DNA from: a virus
DNA: 28,643 nt
Direction: 5' to 3' (one strand)
Virus record (IMG/VR): IMGVR_UViG_3300005613_004103
Location: 1 to 28,643 of that record
Positions 1-7,152 of this stretch are shown piece after piece; position 1 is the stretch's first letter, and every line of letters begins with the position of its first letter. A model generated the notes under the pieces. The model worked only from the letters and a program-made list of their open reading frames with translations, searched no databases and was not told the DNA's origin. The position numbers and the translations under genes are program-made.

Positions 1-2114
1 GTATAATTGTTTCCAAAGGACTTAATATTGGATCTTACACGAGCAGTATGTTGTTTATTGCTCATACGACGGGAATCTTCACCCACAAACTCTTCATTCT
101 TTACTTTCTTTCTAGGATCATTTTTTTCACCTCTTTCATAATCTGCTTTGGTGTATGGTCTAAAATCATCACGCCCACCTTGGCTGGTATCACTAGCACC
201 ATAACGCTGCTGTCTTCTCTTAGCAGCTCTTTCTCTCATCTTAGCAACAGAATCCGCTTCATCAAGTTGCTCTTCATTTACATTATATTCTTTATAAGTT
301 CCTGCTCTTCTTGCTGCTTTATTTCCACTTCCTCTATCACCTGCACCAAAATCACTTTCACCACCTCTACCACCTCTTGTGGCACGCTTTGCTGGGTCTG
401 CACTTACCTTACGACTATATGCCATTCCGCCTGGTTTTTTCATTACTTTCTTGTAACGCTCACCAGTCAGTGCTTCATCAAGTTGCTCTTCACCAAGAAT
501 AATATCAATCGCTTCTTCATCAATCAGATTAGCCATCATCCACTCTGCTTCTTCCAGAGTATCTACATATCCTTCTACATAAAGGAACTCAAGAATTGTA
601 TCAAAGAGGTCAAACTCTTCGTTCTTCATTCCTGCTTTAAACTCAGCATCTCTTCTCTTCTTTTTGGTATCCATAATAGCACCCTTACCATACTTAGCCA
701 TAATGTCTGCCTTGACTTTGGCTAGGGCATCGCCACCACTCTTCTTAGCTCCATCAGTTCTGCCTTGCTTAGGGGCTTTACTATAGTCGGCACGAGCAGC
801 ATGACCGCCGCGCTCTAGGTGACTATCCTTTTCCTTGTCTGACTCCTCTTCAGAGAATACGGATAGGTATGCTTTTGATAGAGAATCCATCTCTTCCTTC
901 TTCATTCCTGCTTTAAACTCTGCGTCTCTTCTTGCTTTTTGTTGAGCAGGAGTCAGTGAATAGTCATGACCAAAGTCGTTTCCAGCTGCGGTAGTACCTT
1001 CACGCTTTCTTTGTGCAGCAAGACGCTTTTCTCTTCTTGCCTGCATTGCAGCAAGTGAATCTGCTTCATTTACAAACTCTTCGTTTCTAGGATCTCTATT
1101 TCCTCTCAATGGTTCTTGTCCAGCACGACGACGTGCTTTATTTCCTGCACCTTGATCACCATATCCAGCATATCTTGCACCCTTACCACCAGTGGTCTTT
1201 TTCTCATAACCAGGAGTTCCAGGACCATCACCACGAATTGCAATATTGAAAAGATTTGCTTTATCTTTATAATTTCCACCACCCTTTTTATATTGCTGAT
1301 TATGATATTTGTCAATCATTCTATCTTTACGAGGACTAGACATCATTGCTTCATCAAGCTTCTCATCATCCTCTCTCTTTTTACCCCTCTTCTTCATAGA
1401 CTTACCAATAGCCTTTCTTCTTTTCTTCAGATATTCATCAGATTCATCAGAATCTCCATCATTATCAATGTCATCATCTTCTTCACCTACTGGATCAAGA
1501 GCTTCGCCAATACCCATTGATCTTCTAGCAGCTCCGACCATATCCTTGTGAGCTTTAGTGGTCTTCATATCAGCAAGAGCCTTTTCATTATTTTTTGCTC
1601 TCTTTTTCATATCAGTTTCAAGATATGAATCATCCTTTTCCTCGATCATGAGAATTAGAAGTTCTTTTGTAGAAGCAATCTCTTCTGCAACTAATCTATT
1701 ATGTACTCTTTCAACTCTTTTATCCTGATTAAATCTTGCAGACCAGGACTCTTGAAGTTTCTTTGAATTTCTATATTTACCAAACTCTTCAACAGCAGTA
1801 TTTGAAGCCTTTGAAGTCAGTTCTCTAAAAGCCGTTTGGAATGCTTCCTGAAGTCTATCAATCTTTTGTTGTCTACCAGTAATATTTGACTTAGTGAAGA
1901 GAGAACCTACAATCTGTTGACTTTCTTTGATTGAAATACCAGAAGAAAGCATAATCTCCACAACCTCTTCAGCAATCTCAACCAAGTCTGACTTGGTAAG
2001 ATTACAAATTTGCATTTCACTGATATAATCTCTTTGAGAATCAAGGTCTTCTCTTACGTCTTGATTATAAACAGCAGAATAAGCTTCCAGTAAATTATAC
2101 ATTGATGAAGACAT
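1..2114 (-). CDS. Large repeat-bearing phage protein, probably virion or internal head protein (partial)
   Basis: An uninterrupted minus-strand frame starts at ATG 2114 (MSSSMYNLLEAYSAVYN) and is still open at the left edge: 704 codons with no stop. The N-terminal third (about residues 1-220) is helical and charged. The rest is low-complexity Lys/Arg/Gly/Glu-rich sequence with recurring modules: RRDAEFKAGMK(K/N)EE twice, GxGNKAxRRAG twice, and EExxxEADSxAxMxxR twice. A predicted helical segment containing LYVEGYVDTLEEAEWMM lies between repeats. LDEA and VNEA tetrapeptides recur and resemble the LxE/IxE sites cut by T4-type prohead proteases. I recall similar proteins in cyanomyoviruses as structural proteins, but that assignment is from memory. 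The C5 methyltransferase gene ends 49 bases upstream. A leader TTAGGTAAAAAG resembles the one before gp23 (TTAGGTAAAAGC), consistent with late expression. The coding call is firm; the role is inference. Confidence 0.8.
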   Translation of the reverse strand, partial: MSSSMYNLLEAYSAVYNQDVREDLDSQRDYISEMQICNLTKSDLVEIAEEVVEIMLSSGISIKESQQIVGSLFTKSNITGRQQKIDRLQEAFQTAFRELTSKASNTAVEEFGKYRNSKKLQESWSARFNQDKRVERVHNRLVAEEIASTKELLILMIEEKDDSYLETDMKKRAKNNEKALADMKTTKAHKDMVGAARRSMGIGEALDPVGEEDDDIDNDGDSDESDEYLKKRRKAIGKSMKKRGKKREDDEKLDEAMMSSPRKDRMIDKYHNQQYKKGGGNYKDKANLFNIAIRGDGPGTPGYEKKTTGGKGARYAGYGDQGAGNKARRRAGQEPLRGNRDPRNEEFVNEADSLAAMQARREKRLAAQRKREGTTAAGNDFGHDYSLTPAQQKARRDAEFKAGMKKEEMDSLSKAYLSVFSEEESDKEKDSHLERGGHAARADYSKAPKQGRTDGAKKSGGDALAKVKADIMAKYGKGAIMDTKKKRRDAEFKAGMKNEEFDLFDTILEFLYVEGYVDTLEEAEWMMANLIDEEAIDIILGEEQLDEALTGERYKKVMKKPGGMAYSRKVSADPAKRATRGGRGGESDFGAGDRGSGNKAARRAGTYKEYNVNEEQLDEADSVAKMRERAAKRRQQRYGASDTSQGGRDDFRPYTKADYERGEKNDPRKKVKNEEFVGEDSRRMSNKQHTARVRSNIKSFGNNY
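622..656 (-). repeat. Intragenic direct repeat, copy B
   Basis: This 35-base segment repeats the one at 898-932 with only a few mismatches and in the same reading frame. It encodes RRDAEFKAGMKNEE. Near-identity at the nucleotide level suggests recent internal duplication or gene conversion in the large structural-type gene. Confidence 0.85.
898..932 (-). repeat. Intragenic direct repeat, copy A
   Basis: Partner of the repeat at 622-656. It encodes RRDAEFKAGMKKEE in the same frame, 276 bases away (92 codons). Confidence 0.85.
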
Positions 2115-2163
2115 TTTGGCTACAAATACTTTTTACCTAAATCTATTTAGTTATTTTCTTAAC

Positions 2164-3282
2164 TCAAAGTTTAGATAAAACTTCCTTGTATATACTTTCA
2201 GCTATGGCTTTCATCATTAAAGGAGGAACCATTCTTCCAACTCTTTCTGTTTGTTGTGAATGTGTACCAGTCAAAATAAAATCATCTGGTAAAGATTGAA
2301 TTCTTTTGAGTTCTGGTATTGTCATTACTCGATCTTCTTTCCAATGAATCAGACCACCACTAGCTGTAAGTGTCGGAGAAGGTTGATACAAAGAAGCTCT
2401 TTTTGTATTAAAACAATGTCCTTTATCATGATAATTAGCACCCGTCAAAACTTTTTTCGGATTTTTAGGCATCTTTTTTACAACTTTTTCATATAGACCA
2501 CTCTTTAACATGTGATCAGTAAGTGACTTAACAATTTCTGGATCATTTTGAACACCATCAATAATGTCACTAATTGTTGTGGATTTATAAGTTGGTTGAG
2601 GAAATACTGTTGAGATTGTAAGTACATTCAACCCAACCTTTTCTGCAATATCTGAACGTACTGCAATGAAAATAAGTCTTTCTCTTCCTTGTCCAACTCC
2701 GTAGTTTGATGCTTTCATGACTCTTGATGTTACAAGATAACCAATATCTTCAAAGGCATTGGTGATCTTAGCATAATAAGTTTTAGCTTCACCAACAGTC
2801 AATCCTTTGACATTTTCACCAACAATAACTTTTGGTTGAATTTCACTAGCAACACGAATGAATTCAAAAAATAAATCTTCAATATTTTCTACTTTTTTAC
2901 CATCAGAATAATTTTTAGTCTTACCCCACCCATCCGAGTGTTTAGCACCTTCACCACGACACATTGATCCTGCAACAGAAAAAGCAGAACATGGAGGTGA
3001 TCCGTCAAATATATCTAACTCACCGACTTCAAGACCTACTTGATTTAAAAAATCCTTTCCTGTTAAAGTTTTAATATCATTAGGAAAAATATACGTTGAA
3101 GGATAATTTTGAGAATAAGTATTTCTTGCCTCTTCTACAAATTCGTTGATACAAAGAATTTTACCACCAGCAAGACGATAACCAGTAGAGGAACCACCTC
3201 CACCAGCAAATGTAGAAATGACAGTGAACTTTTTTTGAGCTTCACCATCATAAACATCTTGTAAATTATATGGAAATTTCAT
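2164..3282 (-). CDS. Cytosine-C5 DNA methyltransferase, candidate carboxymethyltransferase
   Basis: 372 aa with the C5-methyltransferase motifs in order: motif I STFAGGGGSSTGY (23-35), motif IV GSPPCS with catalytic Cys98, motif VI GENVKG (155-160), motif VIII QGRER (198-202), then a target-recognition region, motif IX RASLYQPSPTLTASGG (295-310) and motif X RVGRMVPPLMMKAIA (347-361). It should flip out and modify cytosine in double-stranded DNA. The odd feature is Arg350: motif X normally reads GN(A/S)V, and the Asn is nearly invariant, but here it is GRMV. From memory, changing this Asn to Lys in M.MpeI (N374K) lets that enzyme use carboxy-S-adenosylmethionine. The start overlaps the stop of the AsnB-like gene (ATGA, 3279-3282), and a CmoA-like gene lies just before that. 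No restriction endonuclease is adjacent. The methyltransferase fold is certain; carboxymethyl transfer is inference. Confidence 0.93.
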   Translation of the reverse strand: MKFPYNLQDVYDGEAQKKFTVISTFAGGGGSSTGYRLAGGKILCINEFVEEARNTYSQNYPSTYIFPNDIKTLTGKDFLNQVGLEVGELDIFDGSPPCSAFSVAGSMCRGEGAKHSDGWGKTKNYSDGKKVENIEDLFFEFIRVASEIQPKVIVGENVKGLTVGEAKTYYAKITNAFEDIGYLVTSRVMKASNYGVGQGRERLIFIAVRSDIAEKVGLNVLTISTVFPQPTYKSTTISDIIDGVQNDPEIVKSLTDHMLKSGLYEKVVKKMPKNPKKVLTGANYHDKGHCFNTKRASLYQPSPTLTASGGLIHWKEDRVMTIPELKRIQSLPDDFILTGTHSQQTERVGRMVPPLMMKAIAESIYKEVLSKL

Positions 3283-4094
3283 AATGGAAGTATACCTCGT
3301 CCAGTAGATGCATAGTCGGAAGCCAGATCCATGACTCTCTTCCTACCACGATTATTTAGCATTTTATCGTCCAACAATTTTTCAAACAAGTGATCTATAT
3401 TAGATCCTAATTGCAAATTAATATGTTCTTTTACATTGGTTATTCTAGAAAACTCTTCTTTAAACGCTTCTCTAACAACTTGTTTTTGTTTTGGTTTATT
3501 CAATTGATACCAATCATATTCAAAAAAATATTCACTTACTTGCTCATGATAGATATATGGATGTACTAGTTTTATATTTTTTTCTTTTGCTAGTTGTTCA
3601 ATCTGACGAAATCCAGTTACGTTATATGGCATGAAATATCTTTTTCTAAATCCATCAAATAATTCTTTTGGTTCCTTAAAATGAAGTATGGCCTTTTTAC
3701 TAACTCCATAATAACCATCGGCACCAATACCACTTAGAAGATATGACTCTTTAACATGAGGAAAAACATAAAGAAAGGGAAAAGTACATTCAAAATGTGT
3801 TTTTTTCCCACAATCATAATCCTTGACTAAACGAATAAAATCATCCCTAAGATTATTTGTAGGAACAACGATAGTATTACATTCCCATCCAAATTCTTTA
3901 CTCACTTCCTCAGCTTTGTTTGCATCATAAGACTTGTCACCTTCAAGATGAAATGTATATGCCTTAATCTTTTTACCAAGACGATGAGCAGAAAAACCAA
4001 GACTTAAACTGTCAACACCTCCAGACAACAAAATCCCCACATCATTTGTGGGGACTTCATTTTCAATAATGTTTGTCAGAATCTGATCGATCAT
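3279..4094 (-). CDS. AsnB-like PP-loop synthetase (amide-forming), no glutaminase domain
   Basis: 271 aa from ATG 4094, which overlaps the CmoA-like stop as ATGA; an upstream in-frame ATG at 4190 would overlap that gene by 100 bases and is less likely. The PP-loop LSGGVDS (residues 23-29) and the later LSGIGADGYYG motif match the synthetase domain of asparagine synthetase B, where the second motif is typically GEGSDExFGGY. Family members adenylate a carboxylate with ATP and displace AMP with an amine; beta-lactam synthetase relatives show that substrates vary. The N-terminal class II glutaminase domain of AsnB is absent, so the amine donor may be free ammonia or another amine. The gene sits between a CmoA-like enzyme and a C5 methyltransferase with overlapping ends on both sides. 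I infer a carboxymethyl group on a base as substrate. Housekeeping Asn synthesis is less likely for so reduced a protein. Confidence 0.85.
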   Translation of the reverse strand: MIDQILTNIIENEVPTNDVGILLSGGVDSLSLGFSAHRLGKKIKAYTFHLEGDKSYDANKAEEVSKEFGWECNTIVVPTNNLRDDFIRLVKDYDCGKKTHFECTFPFLYVFPHVKESYLLSGIGADGYYGVSKKAILHFKEPKELFDGFRKRYFMPYNVTGFRQIEQLAKEKNIKLVHPYIYHEQVSEYFFEYDWYQLNKPKQKQVVREAFKEEFSRITNVKEHINLQLGSNIDHLFEKLLDDKMLNNRGRKRVMDLASDYASTGRGILPL

Positions 4095-4786
4095 TTGATT
4101 GCAATCACACCAACAAACTGATGATTTCTCCAGAAGATCTGACAATCTTTGAAACCAGAACACCATATCATGGATTTTAATTCGTCCCAAGTATTTGGTT
4201 TCAGCATATCACGAAGTTCTTTTTCTTTATCCATAATTTGTTCAGCTGTAAATGTCTTCCTCTTGTAATCATAATGATTGAAAGTTAGAAGTTCTTGGAA
4301 AAACGCATTTTCACACATCAACTTCTCTGCAAAAATAAATGCACCACCTTCATTCAGACCTTCATAGATTTTATTGATTGTATCTTGACGAGTAGTCTTA
4401 GGCATGAACTGAAGAGTGAATAGTGAAGTAACTAAAGAACAGTTTTTAAACTCATAATTAGTCACATTACCTCTTACCCACTCAAGAAGAGCCCACGAAT
4501 AATCTTTACGAATTTCAGTATAACGTTCCTCTAAACTGTCATAAAAACTACCAGCAAGTTCAACACCAACGTACTGTGCATACTTACGATTTGGATTATT
4601 CTCAATAATCATTTTAGTAAGTTTACCAGTAGAACAACCTACATCAACAACTTTGGTGTGATCTTCTACAAAGTATCGAGAGAAAGAGACCGTATCTTCC
4701 AAGAGGTTAGAGTAACCTCTGATGGAACTATCAATATGATTGTCAAATCCTTCTGGAGAGTGAGCAAAAGAAAAATCGTATGTCAT
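4091..4786 (-). CDS. CmoA-like SAM-binding enzyme, candidate carboxy-SAM synthase
   Basis: 231 aa. The closest family I recognise is CmoA, which makes carboxy-SAM from SAM and prephenate. Matching blocks in order: RGYSNL (E. coli PGYSNI), VVDVGCSTGKLT as motif I (E. coli VYDLGCSLGAAT), SLFTLQFMPKTTRQDTINKI (E. coli NFTLQFLEPSERQALLDKI), YEGLNEGGAFIFAEK, YDYKRK (E. coli HDFKRA), and a C-terminal FVGVIAIK. By an ungapped alignment from memory, the E. coli Arg199 that holds the carboxylate of carboxy-SAM falls on Glu in DKEKELRD, with Lys and Arg close by, so the activity is not guaranteed. It starts three bases after the mazG stop, with AGGAGA about 11 bases upstream of ATG. It overlaps the AsnB-like gene by four bases. 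No CmoB-like tRNA transferase is in the window. Confidence 0.85.
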   Translation of the reverse strand: MTYDFSFAHSPEGFDNHIDSSIRGYSNLLEDTVSFSRYFVEDHTKVVDVGCSTGKLTKMIIENNPNRKYAQYVGVELAGSFYDSLEERYTEIRKDYSWALLEWVRGNVTNYEFKNCSLVTSLFTLQFMPKTTRQDTINKIYEGLNEGGAFIFAEKLMCENAFFQELLTFNHYDYKRKTFTAEQIMDKEKELRDMLKPNTWDELKSMIWCSGFKDCQIFWRNHQFVGVIAIK

Positions 4787-4789
4787 CTA

Positions 4790-5257
4790 TTAAAGATCTC
4801 CTACTTTACGATTCTCTGAATAATAGACAGAAAAAGATCCTTCAGGATAACGAGCACTCAACTTATCAACATTAATTTTCATCAATTCATTAAAATCAGT
4901 ATCCAATGCAATACATGCTTGAGCCATATACCACATAATATCTCCAAGTTCCTTTTTCATGTGGAGAATGTTTTCTTCATTATATGGCTTTCCTTGAAGA
5001 AAGATCTTCTTTACGATTTCAGCAAACTCACCAGCTTCAGCTGTGATACCAAGAGCTGCTGTGGTCAGTTTAGGAACATTTGCATCCTGAACTTCAAGTT
5101 CAGAAAGACGAAGCATGAGTTTATCAAAATAAGTGCTGGGATCACTTGTTGTTTTTTCTACAAACTCAATATATTTTTTAGGATCGATTTTCTTTTCTTC
5201 AGTCATTGTAAATTTAGTGCCTTCGGGAGTTTCTTCTTTTGAAATCGAAATGGTCAT
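4790..5257 (-). CDS. mazG: MazG-like nucleotide pyrophosphohydrolase
   Basis: 155 aa of the all-alpha MazG/NTP-PPase type. The two metal-binding motifs are visible as EAGEFAEIVKK (ExxE) and ELGDIMWYMAQA (ExxD) in the second half. The family hydrolyses (d)NTPs or alarmone-like nucleotides to monophosphates, and mazG is characteristic of cyanomyoviruses. The start at 5257 has TTGGAG about 12 bases upstream. It follows gp41 by 25 bases and precedes the CmoA-like gene by 3, so it is probably co-transcribed with the replication genes. The first 30 residues are polar and have no clear counterpart in the core fold; a downstream Met in MTEEKK could be an alternative start. Confidence 0.92.
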   Translation of the reverse strand: MTISISKEETPEGTKFTMTEEKKIDPKKYIEFVEKTTSDPSTYFDKLMLRLSELEVQDANVPKLTTAALGITAEAGEFAEIVKKIFLQGKPYNEENILHMKKELGDIMWYMAQACIALDTDFNELMKINVDKLSARYPEGSFSVYYSENRKVGDL

Positions 5258-5282
5258 AAACTATTTTTCTCCAATTTAATTT

Positions 5283-6449
5283 TTAAAACTTAAATCCCTC
5301 AAATGATTTTTTGGGTTTTTCATGATAATTATACTCTTCCTCTTGTCCAGAGTCAAGTATATCATCTTGTGCAGATTGTTCACAATCATATAATCTCATC
5401 TTTGCTCTATCAATACCAATGATGAATCTCTTATAAGTGGTTGGATCATTATAACGATTTTTAAGTTGTTTGACCATAATTTGTCCAAGTTCTTCAAGTT
5501 CATCTGTTTTGATAAGAGCAAACATAAGGTCGGCAGTAGCAGGAAGACCAAAGGATTCAGATGTATCAGTTAATTCAACATCAGATGAACCAAATCCACT
5601 TCTAGTCGTTTGTGTCGCGCTGACAATAGGAACATTTGCTTCAACAGCCAATCCACGAAGTTCTTCAGCAATAGCTTTAATGTAACTATATGAATTAACT
5701 GTACTGTTTCCACGATACCTTGATGATGCACAAATATTAAGATAGTCAATGAAAATAATATCAGGTCTGAAGGATTTCTTAAGAGCAAGTTCATTCAGAA
5801 GTGACTTGAAATGTCCAGAGTGAGCTGAAGCAGTTGGATACTCTTTGATGATTAAAGTACCTTGTGTCTTCTGAGAAAGATTATTAACTTTAGTCTCAAA
5901 TGTAGTTTTTGGTAACTCAATGATATCATGAATATTGACATTTAAAAGATTTGCATCAATACGTTCTGCAATCTTTTCTTCAGCCATCTCTAATGTAATG
6001 TATAGAACATTCTTATTTTGAAGAAGACAAGAAGACGCTACATGACACATAAACAAACTTTTGCCAACACCAGTATTATGAGAAGAAACTTGATTAGTAT
6101 AATACCTATGATTTGGATGATTTACATTAATATCAACAATAGGTATTTGTTTTCCAGTTTTAAACACACTACCAAGTTTATAACCATTCTTCGTTAGGAA
6201 ATGATTTGTCTTATATTTTTCATAAAGATGTGATGCTTTCATCCATCCAAAAGATGTTTCAAATAAATGATCGGCATTACATCTCACAGGTTCTCCACCA
6301 TCAACCTTTAAAATGTATTCATCATACATTCCTTTGTTGATAAAGAAATTAACTGGAACATATCCATCGGGCGAATCAACTTCTACTTCATATCCATTAT
6401 CAAGTAATGTTTTGATTTCAGCAATTGATGTTTCTTTTTCAATCCACAT
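5283..6449 (-). CDS. gp41 (C-half): Replicative helicase gp41, C-terminal half, with split-intein C-fragment
   Basis: 388 aa. Residues 1-125 are an intein C-fragment (block B-like CNADHLF, block F-like NHRYYTNQ, terminal VSSHN). Residues 126-388 are the DnaB-family helicase from TGVGKS onwards. Walker A Lys130, Walker B FIDYLN and a TQTTRSG motif lie in the helicase part. The N-half at 7136-7768 ends its extein with LNIALAG, so splicing would restore AG-TGVGKS exactly, with Thr as the +1 residue. The joined helicase would be about 457 aa, close to T4 gp41. The start lacks a good Shine-Dalgarno. No minus-strand promoter is obvious between it and the HNH gene, so transcription probably reads through from upstream. 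Without splicing neither half has a complete nucleotide-binding loop. Confidence 0.93.
   Translation of the reverse strand: MWIEKETSIAEIKTLLDNGYEVEVDSPDGYVPVNFFINKGMYDEYILKVDGGEPVRCNADHLFETSFGWMKASHLYEKYKTNHFLTKNGYKLGSVFKTGKQIPIVDINVNHPNHRYYTNQVSSHNTGVGKSLFMCHVASSCLLQNKNVLYITLEMAEEKIAERIDANLLNVNIHDIIELPKTTFETKVNNLSQKTQGTLIIKEYPTASAHSGHFKSLLNELALKKSFRPDIIFIDYLNICASSRYRGNSTVNSYSYIKAIAEELRGLAVEANVPIVSATQTTRSGFGSSDVELTDTSESFGLPATADLMFALIKTDELEELGQIMVKQLKNRYNDPTTYKRFIIGIDRAKMRLYDCEQSAQDDILDSGQEEEYNYHEKPKKSFEGFKF
6075..6449 (-). other. Split intein C-fragment, 125 residues
   Basis: This is codons 1-125 of the gp41 C-half, ending His124-Asn125 before Thr126. It carries block B (GEPVRCNADHLF) as well as the C-terminal blocks, which in canonical split inteins lie on separate fragments. 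The fragment is therefore much longer than the usual 35-45 residue C-piece and matches the rare atypical split class, in which the N-piece is about 16-25 residues. Confidence 0.88.
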
Positions 6450-6453
6450 TTTA

Positions 6454-6461
6454 TATAAATA
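6454..6461 (+). promoter_or_regulatory. T4-type late promoter for the HNH endonuclease
   Basis: Exact octamer TATAAATA, the sequence read by gp55-type late sigma factors, 22 bases before the HNH ATG on the plus strand. AGGGA lies about 8 bases before the ATG. The octamer is expected several times by chance in DNA this AT-rich, so placement is the main support. Confidence 0.6.
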
Positions 6462-6483
6462 ATCAGTAACAGGGACAGGGAAA

Positions 6484-7152
6484 ATGTTTAGTCAAATCTA
6501 TTCTAACCTATGCGAGAATAATAAGTCAAGGAAAGACGACTATAAAAAATATTCAGGACTACACGAACATCATATTGTTCCTAAACATATGGGAGGAACA
6601 GATGAAGATTGCAACCTTACATACTTGAATATTAGAGAACACATTATAGCACATTATTTACTTTGGAAAATTTATAAAAATCCAAATGATTTAAGATCTA
6701 TGAAAATGTTAGGAGCAAACTTGTCTCCACAACACAGAAAAATAACAGGAGAGTTTTGTAGGGATAATCAGATTGGTATATTTTCAATTCCAATAGAAGA
6801 AAGAAAAGAATGGATGTCTAAAGGAATAGAAACTCAAAAACAAGAATACTTACATAACAACACTAAAAACTTTTATTATTGGAGCACAGAGGAAGGAAGA
6901 AAAGAAAGAGCATCTCTTGGAGGAAAGAAGAGAGCATCAAAAGAATTTAATTACTGGGCATCAAATCAAGGAAGAAAGGAAAGAGCATCACTTGGAGGAA
7001 AAGCACACAAAGGTAAGAAGGTAATGCACTTACCAGGAACAAAAGGATGGAAAAGAATACTTCCAGAAGATGTTGATACTAAACTAGATGAAGGTTGGAA
7101 ATTTGGAACTGGAGAACCAGCACCAAACTCCAAAATCAAGAAATCTTCCTAA
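6484..7152 (+). CDS. HNH homing endonuclease inside fractured gp41
   Basis: 222 aa, and the only plus-strand gene in the window. The HNH signature is in residues 27-57 (HEHHIVPKHMGG, Asn44, then REHIIAHYLL). Two adjacent copies of YWxxxxGRKERASLGGK follow (about residues 131-173), probably DNA-binding elements. The C-terminus LPGTKGWKRILPEDVDTKLD resembles the DNA-contact tails of other phage HNH enzymes. It lies between the two parts of gp41. Its last 17 bases overlap the end of the gp41 N-half tail to tail, and its start is 34 bases from the divergent start of the C-half. It has its own late promoter octamer and Shine-Dalgarno. By family it should cut intein-less or intact gp41 alleles and spread the fractured locus; activity is inference. 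Confidence 0.9.
   Translation: MFSQIYSNLCENNKSRKDDYKKYSGLHEHHIVPKHMGGTDEDCNLTYLNIREHIIAHYLLWKIYKNPNDLRSMKMLGANLSPQHRKITGEFCRDNQIGIFSIPIEERKEWMSKGIETQKQEYLHNNTKNFYYWSTEEGRKERASLGGKKRASKEFNYWASNQGRKERASLGGKAHKGKKVMHLPGTKGWKRILPEDVDTKLDEGWKFGTGEPAPNSKIKKSS

Noticed and set aside
48-725. Plus-strand open frame opposite the large left-edge gene
   Set aside because: Its translation is rich in Ser, Thr, Phe and Ile with no domain, as expected for the antisense of a Lys/Glu-rich minus-strand gene.
1116-1520. Second plus-strand open frame in the same region
   Set aside because: Antisense shadow of the same long gene; low-complexity translation and no ribosome binding site.
2164-3282. Restriction-modification system
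   Set aside because: No restriction endonuclease gene accompanies the methyltransferase; its partners are CmoA-like and AsnB-like enzymes.
4095-4190. Longer N-terminus for the AsnB-like protein starting at 4190
   Set aside because: It would overlap the CmoA-like gene by 100 bases; the ATGA overlap at 4094 is the same arrangement seen at the next junction.
4091-4786. tRNA wobble modification (cmo5U pathway) as the role of the CmoA-like gene
   Set aside because: No CmoB-like transferase or tRNA gene is in the window, while a C5 DNA methyltransferase is directly coupled. Kept only as an alternative.
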